A stretch of 64,000 bases of DNA from Candidatus Zhuqueibacterota bacterium (GTDB taxonomy: Bacteria; Zhuqueibacterota; Zhuqueibacteria; Oceanimicrobiales; Oceanimicrobiaceae): contig JAJDAG010000134.1 of the NCBI GenBank assembly GCA_029262005.1, positions 1-64,000 of the forward strand. The letters run 5' to 3'. Shown here piece by piece: positions 53,201-61,700 of this stretch (its first letter is position 1; each line of letters begins with the position of its first letter). Made by a program: the position numbers and the translations under genes. Below the pieces are notes generated by a model, which made no database searches, was not told where the DNA came from, and saw only the letters and a program-made list of their open reading frames with translations.

Positions 53201-54837
53201 GCACACATATAGTCTATGGCATGACCAAACTCGTGGACCAACTGATCAAACTCTCTGTATGCCTGGTCATTTCCCCATCCCTTTTCATTTACTACATATA
53301 CCCCTGTACGACACATCATCTCTTCAGTAACCAGTGCTATGTAGCGGCTATTATGGGGATCATAGGCAAATCCTCCTCTTGTTACGTTCCCAAATGTAGA
53401 ACCAGTGAGACCAGGGTAGCTGTTAATCTCAGTCTGGTCATCATCATAGCGACTGATAATAAAGGTTTTTACCTGTCCTATTTGCCTCCGTTCTGCGGGT
53501 TTTATAGCATTGACCATATTTTCTATGATTATACGGCTATTTAGTATAGCCCATTCAGATGTGGTGTTGGTGCCATAGATTTTGTTCCCAAAACTTGTTT
53601 CCAGCACTCTGGTAACTGGCTGATCCATTCCACTTGACGGCAGATGGTAGCCGTGGACGAGTTTGACAGGTTGAAACGTAAATTGATAACTAATGCGGTC
53701 TATATGTGTGCCATATCCTATGGAATGAGTCCCATCACCGTTAGTACTAAGGGAAATATAATCCCTTTCATGCGAACTAGATTGGTTCTTATCATGAATC
53801 ACAAAAGTATTTGTTCCGTACTTATTCGGATACTTACTCTCCACTTCTATCCTATTTCCATCGGTTCCAGTGGCCGTTTTGATTTTGTACTCAACGCCTG
53901 TCTGTGGAACTAGCTGGATCAAAAAAGGATCTATATCGCCAACTGTGGGCAATTTTTCATAAGCATACCCATTACCGTCAGGACGCAATGCCAATAACTT
54001 AGCCGGAAGGTCTACATCGTTCAAGATTTTTTCAATATTTTGAACTACATAATAGATACCCTCAGTCAGGCTCTGATTCAGATTAATCGGCTTGGTGAAA
54101 GCGGCTCCTCCACTCAGGGTACCTGCAGTCGCAGTAGCAGTCCCTGTTACCCTGGAACTGATAGAGGTCCGGCTACGACTATCGTTAAACGGGAAGTAAG
54201 CAACCAATTCTGTCTCATCGCCTTGAATTGGCGGATAAGCCTTCATTTCGCTTTTGATTTTATTTTGGGCACGGACAGTACTCCAGATGCTGAAGTTATC
54301 GATACTGATTGACCTCGCTACTCTTTTGCCACTTACCGTAACTGCGGGCCCTTGCCACACAATGTTTGTACTGGTAGCAGTGGCCAGGGTTATGCCTGAA
54401 TGAGTGTGAGGGGTAATCACTCCATCCAGATAGCTTTTTATGGTATTACTCCCATATGTAATTGTTACAAAATGCCATTGAGCGTCACGTAACTGGGCGA
54501 TCATTCTGGTTCCGTTTGTTTCGCCTGTATTGAGGTATAAATCGCAAGAGCTACTACTGCGACTGAGCAAAATATTGAAAATAGCAGCCGTAGATCCGGA
54601 TGAGGTGCCAAAAATCATCAAATCGTCTTTTTGACTCGGGGGTGTCGAATTGTCTTTCTCAACCTTGATCCAAAAGGAAATAGTTCTATCAGCCGCATCA
54701 ACAGGCATGGCGCTGGGCGTAGATATCGATGCTTTTTCGGTTGGATTTTGCAGAAAAATAGCTTGGTCCTGAGCTGCTATTTCATGACATGTGAAGACGA
54801 ATAAAATTAAAATTAAAATTAAAATTGATTGTTTCAT
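50227..54837 (-). CDS. Very large secreted protein: LamG-like, HEFGH metallopeptidase-like and tectonin/propeller regions
   Basis: The protein has 1536 residues. Its signal peptide contains ILILILIL, coded by a repeated hexamer. Residues about 25-215 resemble a LamG/concanavalin-like domain (DRTISFWIKVEK; WHFVTITYGSNTIKSYLDG). Near 535-541 the zinc-binding motif HEFGH lies in LVHEFGHAIDYMC, inside a region of about 430-640 that looks like a zincin peptidase. Residues about 790-885 resemble an ASH/immunoglobulin-like domain. From about 890 to the end there are many propeller-type repeats, the last ones tectonin-like (DMYVLGDDGYVYKVSGSG; DVLWITNLEAKLYQKTSTGT). There is no T9SS sorting domain. 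Codon use and base composition look more AT-rich than neighbouring genes, hinting at transfer from another Bacteroidota-like genome. Peptidase activity is inference. Confidence 0.85.
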   Translation of the reverse strand: MKQSILILILILFVFTCHEIAAQDQAIFLQNPTEKASISTPSAMPVDAADRTISFWIKVEKDNSTPPSQKDDLMIFGTSSGSTAAIFNILLSRSSSSCDLYLNTGETNGTRMIAQLRDAQWHFVTITYGSNTIKSYLDGVITPHTHSGITLATATSTNIVWQGPAVTVSGKRVARSISIDNFSIWSTVRAQNKIKSEMKAYPPIQGDETELVAYFPFNDSRSRTSISSRVTGTATATAGTLSGGAAFTKPINLNQSLTEGIYYVVQNIEKILNDVDLPAKLLALRPDGNGYAYEKLPTVGDIDPFLIQLVPQTGVEYKIKTATGTDGNRIEVESKYPNKYGTNTFVIHDKNQSSSHERDYISLSTNGDGTHSIGYGTHIDRISYQFTFQPVKLVHGYHLPSSGMDQPVTRVLETSFGNKIYGTNTTSEWAILNSRIIIENMVNAIKPAERRQIGQVKTFIISRYDDDQTEINSYPGLTGSTFGNVTRGGFAYDPHNSRYIALVTEEMMCRTGVYVVNEKGWGNDQAYREFDQLVHEFGHAIDYMCAQSGDLTPVEGYLSPNRPRESYASSVQAWFNSGYSYPTFLQNRKELAGTTMGQYTYMQNAFDINNVWLPPRNFRKAVLYLPEEDMSLTGKTPVYEISSKTINSPAYPAVEEDVMTSAAGNNSLNLGNDGNLVNVYFRTGGFITSTYEEGISTGANSITFDKGQLSFTFPSSTNKVGLPAPATGSKFLLSSENGHRGDLKVIGSDGKTLWRPELTVQGGKTYNVIYQNARNKVDYGAHDPSNTTTLPYWLRNSGVVNLSIKSVSLKNETPTAGAFSIVNSSALVSTLAPHGGKFFDISFTPPAHGSYEADVEITYDASYPGGTVADKKFVFKVRGIGTGRLNIVGWTKLEGEIDGLVNALLFDRNGNLYAGGNFPKVGSTTVNNIAVREPSGTWKALSTGVNGTVNALAEEESDGSIYVAGEFTSVGKYAAKWSSNTWTAYDIDEVPLSLATDPTNNDIYAGTASSGKLYRHNGTSWTHLTRTGEGVGKVQTLLVDNASNVYVGVNASKSRVPGSYYLGKRTPADTWQDILTGDITSRDLPVTVSKGLIRIKSTPEAYSLRVNTGVVNSPHKREGVYRLYQSGNNLKVSGLFSKTNSTSSDKKRYLNLIRFGEWDGSSWNNVVENRKPSINDEEYFLSGISIQDSKGRLYGLGVSKISTFNPILLNENGTWELNTYNFPYQNLRIAHPSRYAIDTEDNIYMSIASGIVSSDDKITTDILKYIAPLPVYDVAEKDEDIWMSGKKIWNWNGTKWIGYTLSGINQYAKRIDVDYDGKPWIVDKEGALAKLKPDGSFGYNKDNRNASNKSSGITDIAVHTSGSIWAISDVPTISANAGGIALTTNKDFTILHYGTDKDDPSKNSWNSGVSGGAIAIDVENDGPGTPWVVSKAGKVYRYQVPPANSWLEIHLPAGVKAIDLADGGQNSDDMYVLGDDGYVYKVSGSGSSWSFTKVNVQFANGGKRLAHTKSDVLWITNLEAKLYQKTSTGTNWDNIE
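54803..54826. repeat. (AAAATT)4 hexanucleotide repeat in the signal-peptide coding region
   Basis: Four perfect AAAATT copies encode the Ile-Leu run of the signal peptide of the 1536-residue protein. Copy-number change would add or remove Ile-Leu pairs without breaking the frame. Confidence 0.85.
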
Positions 54838-55073
54838 TTTGATTCTCCTTGAATTATTACTACAGTTACTTTGGTGTCGTTGGTTGTGTAATCACCTCCC
54901 TGGTGTCGTTTAAGTCTTTCATTGCAAGCTGAATTCATTTCAATTACCGGGACAGCCTGCGATTAGAGTTTGTTTGTCATGACGGCAACAAAATAGCAAA
55001 ATCACAGAGGCGATTTCATGGCGATTTTGCGCATAAGTTTGTCATTTTTGCGCATCGAGCCACAGGTGACCAA
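54838..55073 (-). promoter_or_regulatory. Duplicated upstream region, copy 1 (before the 1536-residue protein)
   Basis: Two blocks match the region upstream of the BspA-like gene: 54848-54916 against 58159-58227 (63 of 69 bases the same by eye) and 55002-55061 against 58317-58376. On the minus strand, block 2 holds the direct repeat ATGCGCAAAA twice, starting exactly 21 bp apart (plus-strand 55025-55034 and 55046-55055), a spacing typical of AraC-type binding sites. Block 1, nearer the gene, contains ACGACACCA twice around GAGGTGATTACACAAC and may be a leader or second operator. Both genes are on the same strand as the HTCS with an AraC domain upstream. Confidence 0.65.
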
Positions 55074-55106
55074 AAACCTGCCAGGGTTTAAAACCCCGGC
55101 AGGTTT
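55074..55106 (-). terminator. Hairpin terminator of the BspA-like gene
   Basis: Arms 55074-55089 and 55091-55106 can pair over 15 of 16 positions (AAACCTGCC.../...GGCAGGTTT) and are followed on the minus strand by GGTC after a T-run. It starts 13 bp after the stop of the BspA-like gene. Confidence 0.65.
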
Positions 55107-55118
55107 GGTTTTCTACTC

Positions 55119-58100
55119 CTACTTCATCAAAATCAAACGTTTCATGCTTTGAAAATTGTTGGCTTCGAGTGTATAAATGTAAACACCGCTGGCGACTTTG
55201 ACGCCTTGCTCATTTGTGGCGTTCCAGACGACCTGATGTTGACCGGCATTAGCCTGACCGTGATAAAGCGTTTTGATACGTTTGCCCATCATGTTGTAAA
55301 TGGTCAGTTTCACATCTCCCGTTTCCGGTACCGTAAACGAAATTGTAGTAGTCGGGTTGAACGGATTCGGGTGGTTCTGCATCAGCGAAAATGCTTCCGG
55401 CAGATTTTCGTTGCTGAAGGACTGCGCTTTGAAAAGACTGTTTTCAGCATCTTCGCCAATTGAGGCAGCGCTGGTAGAACCAAACGGTGTCGCGTTGGCA
55501 GTGCCCACATTACCGGCAGCATCTGTTGCTGTGCAAATCAACGAGGGCGTTTGTACGCCCCGAATTCCGAGTAGATTACCGCTGCCATCGAATACGTAAG
55601 TGTCTTTCTGGTTTGCTGTCGTTACGAACCTGAGCCTTTGGCTGTTGCTCACCGCCACGCCGCCTGCACTTTGAACCGCCGCCCAGAAACTTTGCGGGCC
55701 CGGCCCCCAGACTTTCACGTTATTTGTTTGGTAGTTAAACTCAAGCCCTTTCCTGCCAGCTACCTGGAATTGGACGGTTGGGCTGCTCAGGGCTGGTATT
55801 TGCATCACAGAGCTAACTGTTGGGTTGGCATCACAGTTGTCTGTTGCGCTGCAGATAACTGCGTAACCATTCTGGTCGCTATTTAAAACATCTACCAATT
55901 TAAGCTGGGCTGTAACTACCGGCGCCGTTACGTCCGCCACAATGACATTTTGTGTTTGCTGGCTGGAGTTGCCATTGCCGTCGTCATAAGTCCAGGTGAC
56001 AGCGAAGGTGCCTTGTGTTGTGTAAGTGGTCGGGTCTGGTGTTGTGGCTGTGATGCTGCCGGCACAGTTGTCTGTTGCAGTCGGCGCGGTGATTGTGACG
56101 CTGCACTCGCCAGTGGCGTCAGGCAGGCTTGCTACATCCGGCACAGGCGCTGTGTTATCTGCTACGTTGACTGTAATCGTTGTACTGCAAGAACCGCCGT
56201 TGCCATCGTCAGCAGAAACGGTGACTGTGTTGGCGCCAAGCACCAAATTGGTCGGGCTGAGGGTGATGGTGAGCGGGTCGCCATCGGGGTCGGTGACGCC
56301 GGTGACATCTGCGCCGGAGATGGTGGCGCCGCAGTTTCTATCTGCGCTCTGGTCAGCAATAGTCGCGCCGCTGCAGTCGGGCGGCTGGTTGGAAGGTGCG
56401 TCGCCGGTGCCTTGAATGGAAAAGTCGTACGGATTCTCGTCAGCATCGTCATTGGCAATACTCACAGTTGCTGTTCGCAAGCCTACAGCGCTTGGGTCAA
56501 AGGTGATTGTGAATGTCGTTGTCCCACCACCGGAAGCAACCGGTGTGTTCGCATCAATTGTCAGTGCGAAATCAGCAGCATGGGTACCGCCTATGGTTAC
56601 TAATGGTGAACCGCCTGTCAGATTTAAATCTGCCGTACCCGTATTTGTGATTGTAAACTGGTTCGGGTTCGTTCCACTGGTAGTACCAACATTACCAAAA
56701 TCCGTGTCATCTGTGAGTGAAGGCGTCACATCGCCGTCAGCAATAGAATTGCCAAGGCCGGATACATCCATCTCGGAAACAGCAGGGCAGTTCTTTCCAC
56801 CATCCGTAATGGTCCAGCCATCGGAGCTAATCATATTGGCTCTGGCAGTTTCGCTGCTGCAATATTTGCTGTTGCCGCCAGAAAAACTTACACCACTCTG
56901 CAGGTTTTGTGCATTCCAACCGGTGAGCAGGGCATCATAATTTGCGGTGGAAAGTGTTGCAGCCAAAAACATCGATGTTGCATTTGTTAATGCCTCTACA
57001 TTCCAGCTTCCGACGTCCTGGTTAAATGCGGAAGCATTGCGGAACATAAAGCTCATATTCGTTACATTTGCTGTGTTCCAGCTGCCGATGTCCTGGTTAA
57101 AGGCCGAAGCGCCCAGGAACATGGACTTCATATTCGTTACATTCACTGTGTTCCAGCTTCCGATATCCCGGTTAAAGGCGGTGGCGAGCGCGAATGTTTG
57201 AAGCATATTCGTTACATTCGCCGTGTTCCAGTTGCCGATGTCCTGGTTGAAGGCGGACGCAGAGAAGAACATGGCGCTTATATTCGTTACATTCGCTATG
57301 TTCCAGCTTCCAATGTCCTGGTTAAAAGCGGAAGCACGTAAGAACATAAAGCGCATATCCGTTACATTGGCAGTATTCCAGCTGCCGATGTCCTGGTTAA
57401 AGGCGGTGGCATCACTGAACATGATGCCCATATTCGTTACATTGGCCGTGTTCCAGCTGCCGATGTCCTGGTTAAAGGCGGTGGCACCACGGAACATGTT
57501 TTGCATATCCGTTACATTCGCTGTATTCCAGCTGCCGATGTCCTGGTTAAAGGCGGAAGCACCGTCGAACGTGGTGCTCATACTCGTTACATTTGCCGTG
57601 TTCCAGTTGCCGACGTCCTGGTTAAAAGCGGAAGCATCCCAAAACATGCCGCTCATATTCGTTACATTTGATAAATCGGGTGCATCACTTGCCTGTCCGG
57701 CCAGGTTGGTGCAACCCAAGAAAGCGCGGAACATGGAAGTCCATTTACCGGTTCCCCACTGGTCAATACTCAGCAATTTATCTTTATCGCCAATATTATT
57801 AAAATAAATCTGGGGAAAGCCGGTGCCAACGCCGCTGTTGTCTTTTATGCGAATGGTATAGGTGCCGGCTGCAGCGTAATTACAAGTGTAATCACCTGTT
57901 ACGCCGGTGGCTTCGTCTATGCCATCGTTATCAATATCTACATTGTAATTGTACCCGCCACCGTTGGTGGGGATGGTAAATTGAGTATTTGACGATGTTC
58001 CCGGGTTATCGGTTTTGATGGTGATGACAAAATCATTGGTTGATTGTGCAAAACTCTTTTCAGTGAAAAATGAGCCAATCAACACAGGGGTCGCTAAAAT

Positions 58101-58133
58101 ACACAAAATCAATTTTATTTTACTTTTTTTCAT
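55119..58133 (-). CDS. BspA-like surface protein with nine 25-residue repeats, choice-of-anchor-type and Ig-like domains, T9SS sorting domain
   Basis: The protein has 1004 residues from [20 protein letters not shown] at 58133, directly after GGAGGAACAC. After a signal peptide and a beta-rich start, nine tandem 25-residue repeats ([20 protein letters not shown] type, DUF285/BspA-like) run from about residue 165 to 400. A choice-of-anchor-D-like domain follows (about 475-585, [20 protein letters not shown]), then HYR/Ig-like domains ([26 protein letters not shown]), and a T9SS type A sorting domain (about 915-1004; [20 protein letters not shown]). The sorting domain is nearly the same as that of the gene at 63303. 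Surface exposure by T9SS is expected; BspA-like repeats mediate adhesion in other bacteria. Confidence 0.92.
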   Translation of the reverse strand: MKKSKIKLILCILATPVLIGSFFTEKSFAQSTNDFVITIKTDNPGTSSNTQFTIPTNGGGYNYNVDIDNDGIDEATGVTGDYTCNYAAAGTYTIRIKDNSGVGTGFPQIYFNNIGDKDKLLSIDQWGTGKWTSMFRAFLGCTNLAGQASDAPDLSNVTNMSGMFWDASAFNQDVGNWNTANVTSMSTTFDGASAFNQDIGSWNTANVTDMQNMFRGATAFNQDIGSWNTANVTNMGIMFSDATAFNQDIGSWNTANVTDMRFMFLRASAFNQDIGSWNIANVTNISAMFFSASAFNQDIGNWNTANVTNMLQTFALATAFNRDIGSWNTVNVTNMKSMFLGASAFNQDIGSWNTANVTNMSFMFRNASAFNQDVGSWNVEALTNATSMFLAATLSTANYDALLTGWNAQNLQSGVSFSGGNSKYCSSETARANMISSDGWTITDGGKNCPAVSEMDVSGLGNSIADGDVTPSLTDDTDFGNVGTTSGTNPNQFTITNTGTADLNLTGGSPLVTIGGTHAADFALTIDANTPVASGGGTTTFTITFDPSAVGLRTATVSIANDDADENPYDFSIQGTGDAPSNQPPDCSGATIADQSADRNCGATISGADVTGVTDPDGDPLTITLSPTNLVLGANTVTVSADDGNGGSCSTTITVNVADNTAPVPDVASLPDATGECSVTITAPTATDNCAGSITATTPDPTTYTTQGTFAVTWTYDDGNGNSSQQTQNVIVADVTAPVVTAQLKLVDVLNSDQNGYAVICSATDNCDANPTVSSVMQIPALSSPTVQFQVAGRKGLEFNYQTNNVKVWGPGPQSFWAAVQSAGGVAVSNSQRLRFVTTANQKDTYVFDGSGNLLGIRGVQTPSLICTATDAAGNVGTANATPFGSTSAASIGEDAENSLFKAQSFSNENLPEAFSLMQNHPNPFNPTTTISFTVPETGDVKLTIYNMMGKRIKTLYHGQANAGQHQVVWNATNEQGVKVASGVYIYTLEANNFQSMKRLILMK

Positions 58134-58385
58134 GTGTTCCTCCATGTAGTTAATGTTACTTGAATTATTACAACAGTTACTTTGGTGTCTTTCGTTGTGT
58201 AATCACCTCTCTGGTATCATTTAAGTCCCTCAGAGTCTATAATAAAACTGAACTCATTTCAATGCCGGCAACTTTTGATTTGAGTCAGCTTTCGTGACGG
58301 GCATAAAATAAAAAAAACACAGGGGCTATTTCATGGCGATTCTGTACAAATGTTTGTCATTTTTAAACATCGAGCCTGAAAATCA
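58134..58385 (-). promoter_or_regulatory. Duplicated upstream region, copy 2 (before the BspA-like gene)
   Basis: Matches copy 1 at 54838-55073: block 1 at 58159-58227 and block 2 at 58317-58376. The 21-bp direct repeat of copy 1 is weaker here (TTCTGTACAA and TTTTAAACAT on plus), but the central TTTGTCATTTTT and CATCGAGCC are kept. Conservation of non-coding sequence upstream of two unrelated surface genes points to shared regulation. Confidence 0.6.
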
Positions 58386-58745
58386 GCAGTAATTGTCTAT
58401 GTTCTTATAAAAAATTAACCACTGACTCACATTCCGATTTGTTATCGGGAAAACACGGATTCAATTTTTCTTGCAGTTTCCAGGAATTTTTTTATTTGTG
58501 AAATCCGTGTCAATCCGTGTCAATCCGTGGCAAATACTTACTGCATCAGGCATCATTTCACAGCAATGACTTGGAAATGAAGTAGTTCCGTGGTTTTTTA
58601 CGTCTGGCATTTTTTGGGTAAAACTTGAAGCAGATGCAACCCCACACTGATTGATTGAAGAATAACACAGATAAAAAAGACAAGTTATCAGTGTGTTTCT
58701 TTAATCAGTGTTGACGCCTGGTTGAGGTTTGTCAGGTTTGTGGAT
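58386..58745. repeat. Intergenic with short CAATCCGTGT tandem repeat
   Basis: About 360 bp between the HTCS gene and the conserved upstream region. At 58501-58530 there are three near-identical 10-mers (AAATCCGTGT, CAATCCGTGT, CAATCCGTGG), with AACACGGATT about 45 bp earlier as a partial inverse. Sequences of this kind are widespread between genes in related genomes. No gene seen. Confidence 0.5.
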
Positions 58746-61700
58746 TTATTCCGGATGGGTTTTTTGATATTCCGAAGGCGAGCATCCAAACTGCTTTTTG
58801 AAACTGCGGGTAAAATTGGCCTGGTCGCTGAAGCCGAGGGCATAGCAGATTTCGGCAACGGTGCCGGATTTCTTCGCCAGCAAATCGGCGGCGCGCTGCA
58901 GGCGCATGGAACGGAGCATCTGTCCGGCTGGCTGGCCAATCAGAGCGTTGAGCTTGCGATTGAGGTGAGTGACGCTCATGGCCACTGCGTTTGCCAGAGC
59001 TTCGACATTGAAGGCTTCATCCTCAAAACGCGTTTCGATAATCTCGATGACGCGCTGCAAAAATTCTCGATCCATGGAGGTGGCTTCCACTTCCGACGGT
59101 TTGATGATAGTTGCGGTGCTGAAACGCTCGCGCAGCTTTCGGCGCAGTGCAATGAGGTTGCGCACCCGAACCGCCAGCTCTTGCTGTCGAAAGGGTTTTA
59201 AAATATAAGCATCGGCGCCGGTTTCGAGGCCGGTGAATTTTGCTTCTTGCTGCGCTTTGGCCGTGAGCAGGATAATTGGAATATGGCTGGTGCGCTCGTC
59301 GGTTTTCAGGGTTTCACAGACTTCGAAACCGTCCTTTTTCGGCATCATAACGTCGCTGATAACTAAATCAGGAATGGCCTCGAACGCTTGCGCGATGCCG
59401 GCCTCACCATCTTCGGCTTCCAAAATAGTGTATTCTGTTTCAAGCTGCTCGCGGATATAAGCCCGGACGTCGGCATTGTCTTCGATGATGAGGATGATGG
59501 GACGGTCGGTGGTCGGTTGACTGAAATCTGTTGCATTTAAAATAGCGCGTGATTCGGACATCCCTCTTAGTCCCTCTTTCAACAAGCTCAGGACAGGCTC
59601 TTCAAAGGGGGAAACAGTTTCAGGTGCAGAAGGCTCAGTGTCTGATTCGAACATCCCCCCCGGCCCCCCTTCGAAGGGGGGAGTCGTTACCTTTTCCCCC
59701 TTTGAAGGGGGATTAAGGGGGATGTCAAGGGTTTGTTCCGGCGCCAGATGCGCTTTACCCAACGGCAGGCAAACCGTAAAGGTGGTGCCGCTGTTTTCCT
59801 CACTGGTCACCACGATGCTGCCGTAGTGTATTTCCACCAGTTCTTTCACCAATGCCAGGCCAATGCCCGTGCCTCCATGGGCGCGGCGGCTGGAGGCGTC
59901 CACCTGGTAGAAGCGGTCGAATATATGCGGCAGTTGCCCGGCCGGAATGCCTTCACCGGTGTCGGCAATGGTGATTTCAACACAATTAACCGGATATGTT
60001 GTGGCATTTGCTTCTGCATTGTGGATGCATATTTTGCATCTTGGGTGCAGGATTTCATGTGATTGATTTCCGTTAGAAACGTCGGCTTGCAGACCGCAAT
60101 CTGGGAGCAAGGCGCCGGTCACTTTTACAGTGCCGCCTTTGGGGGTAAATTTAAAGGCATTTGAAAGCAAATTAGAAAAAATCTTTTCAATCTTGTCATG
60201 GTCGAAATAGGTTTCTTTATCAAAAGAATCTTTCTTGTCCGCAGCGTATTGCCGGGCATCTTCTATTTCAAGCTGCAAGTTTACGCCGTTCTGTTCGGCC
60301 AGCGACTCGAACGACATGACCAGACCTTTGAGAAACGAAATGAAGTCGCCTTTGGTTGTCTGCAACTGCAGTTTGCCGCGTTCCAGTTTTGAGAGGTCGA
60401 GCAGTTGGTCGATGAGCTGAAGCAGACGTTGGGCACTGCGGCGGATGAGCGACAGCTTTTGTTGGCCGTTTTTGGTGACTTCTTCCATCAGTTGCTCGGC
60501 GGGTCCGAGAATCAGAGTCAATGGTGTGCGGAATTCATGAGAGATATTGGCAAAGAAGTCGGACTTCATTTCATCCAACTCTTTGAGTTTTTTAGTCTCA
60601 ACGTCTTTCAACTTTGCTTGATGTCTGTGCTGTTGGCGGTTCATTTCGTAGCGGCGTGCTGCATACAAAATGCTAAATAGCATCAGTCCATAGAACGAAT
60701 AACTCCACCAGGTGCGATACCATGGCGGCAAAATTTTCACTGCAAACGATGATTCTTCACCCACCTTCCGGTAAACGTTTCTGGCACGCACCCGGAACCG
60801 GTAGTCACCTTCCGGCAGTTTGCGGTAAGTGACTTTGGTATCTCCAGTCCAGTTTGACCAGTCTTCCTCGAAACTCTCCAAAAAATATTGATATTGGTTG
60901 GCGGCCTCGTTATCATAGTATGGGGCAGCGTATTCGATGGTTAGAGTATTATTTTCATAGGCTAAAGTCGGGGCTTTTATTCTATGTTCCAGATTAGCAT
61001 AAGCGCCGCCGTAAATGACAGAGTCGCTGTTCAGGGTTACGCGACGTATTAAAGCCGAATAGCCAGCTGTGTAGTCTTTCGCAATGGTTTCATCATAGCG
61101 AATTATGCCATCAGCTCCGCCGAACCAGAATACCCCCTCATATTTCTCATCGACATAATAAGTCCAAATACTACCGGAGTCCTCTATGCGCAAAAAGGGC
61201 AAGGTGTTCCACGAATAGCTGCCATTTGGCTCTGGTGCGGCCAACCCGATATTACCGGAGTGCATCGTCAATACTCTTTGCGTTCCAGCAAGATGAAAAT
61301 TTTTACCGTCTATGTTGCAGGTTGTATCTGCAAAGAGACCACCAAACGATGAACTCAACTGAAATTTTTGGCTTTTTGGCTCAAAGTACCTTAGCCCTTT
61401 GTTAGTTGGAAACAAGAGTCTATCATTGGTGGTCAAGATTCCGACCCAACCCCTGGGAAGCCCATTCGCTTCTCCGAATCGTTCTATTTTAATGGTAGAA
61501 GAATCTAACAGAGTGGATAGAGCCAGGGAGGGTGCGTTCAAGCGTACGGCTGTGCCGTATCGAGTGGTCAACCACAACACATCAGAGCCATCTTCTTCAA
61601 TCCCTTCAACCGACTCATTGATTCCGGCAACCTCGCCAGCGAAGCGCCATGTTCCACCTTGCCGTTGCAGCAATCCGAGACCACCGAGCAACCCAACATA

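Noticed and set aside
55950..56940. Long plus-strand frames opposite the Ig-like part of the BspA-like protein
   Set aside because: Antisense shadows; low complexity, no ribosome binding sites, and the minus frame has clear domains.
57223..57807. 194-codon plus-strand frame with repeats ([11 protein letters not shown])
   Set aside because: It is the antisense reading of the BspA-like 75-bp repeats; the period is a multiple of three, so the frame stays open by chance.
59638..59826. Plus-strand ORF with PPSKGG/SPFEGGLRGM peptides
   Set aside because: Product of the palindromic repeat read on the other strand within the HTCS gene.
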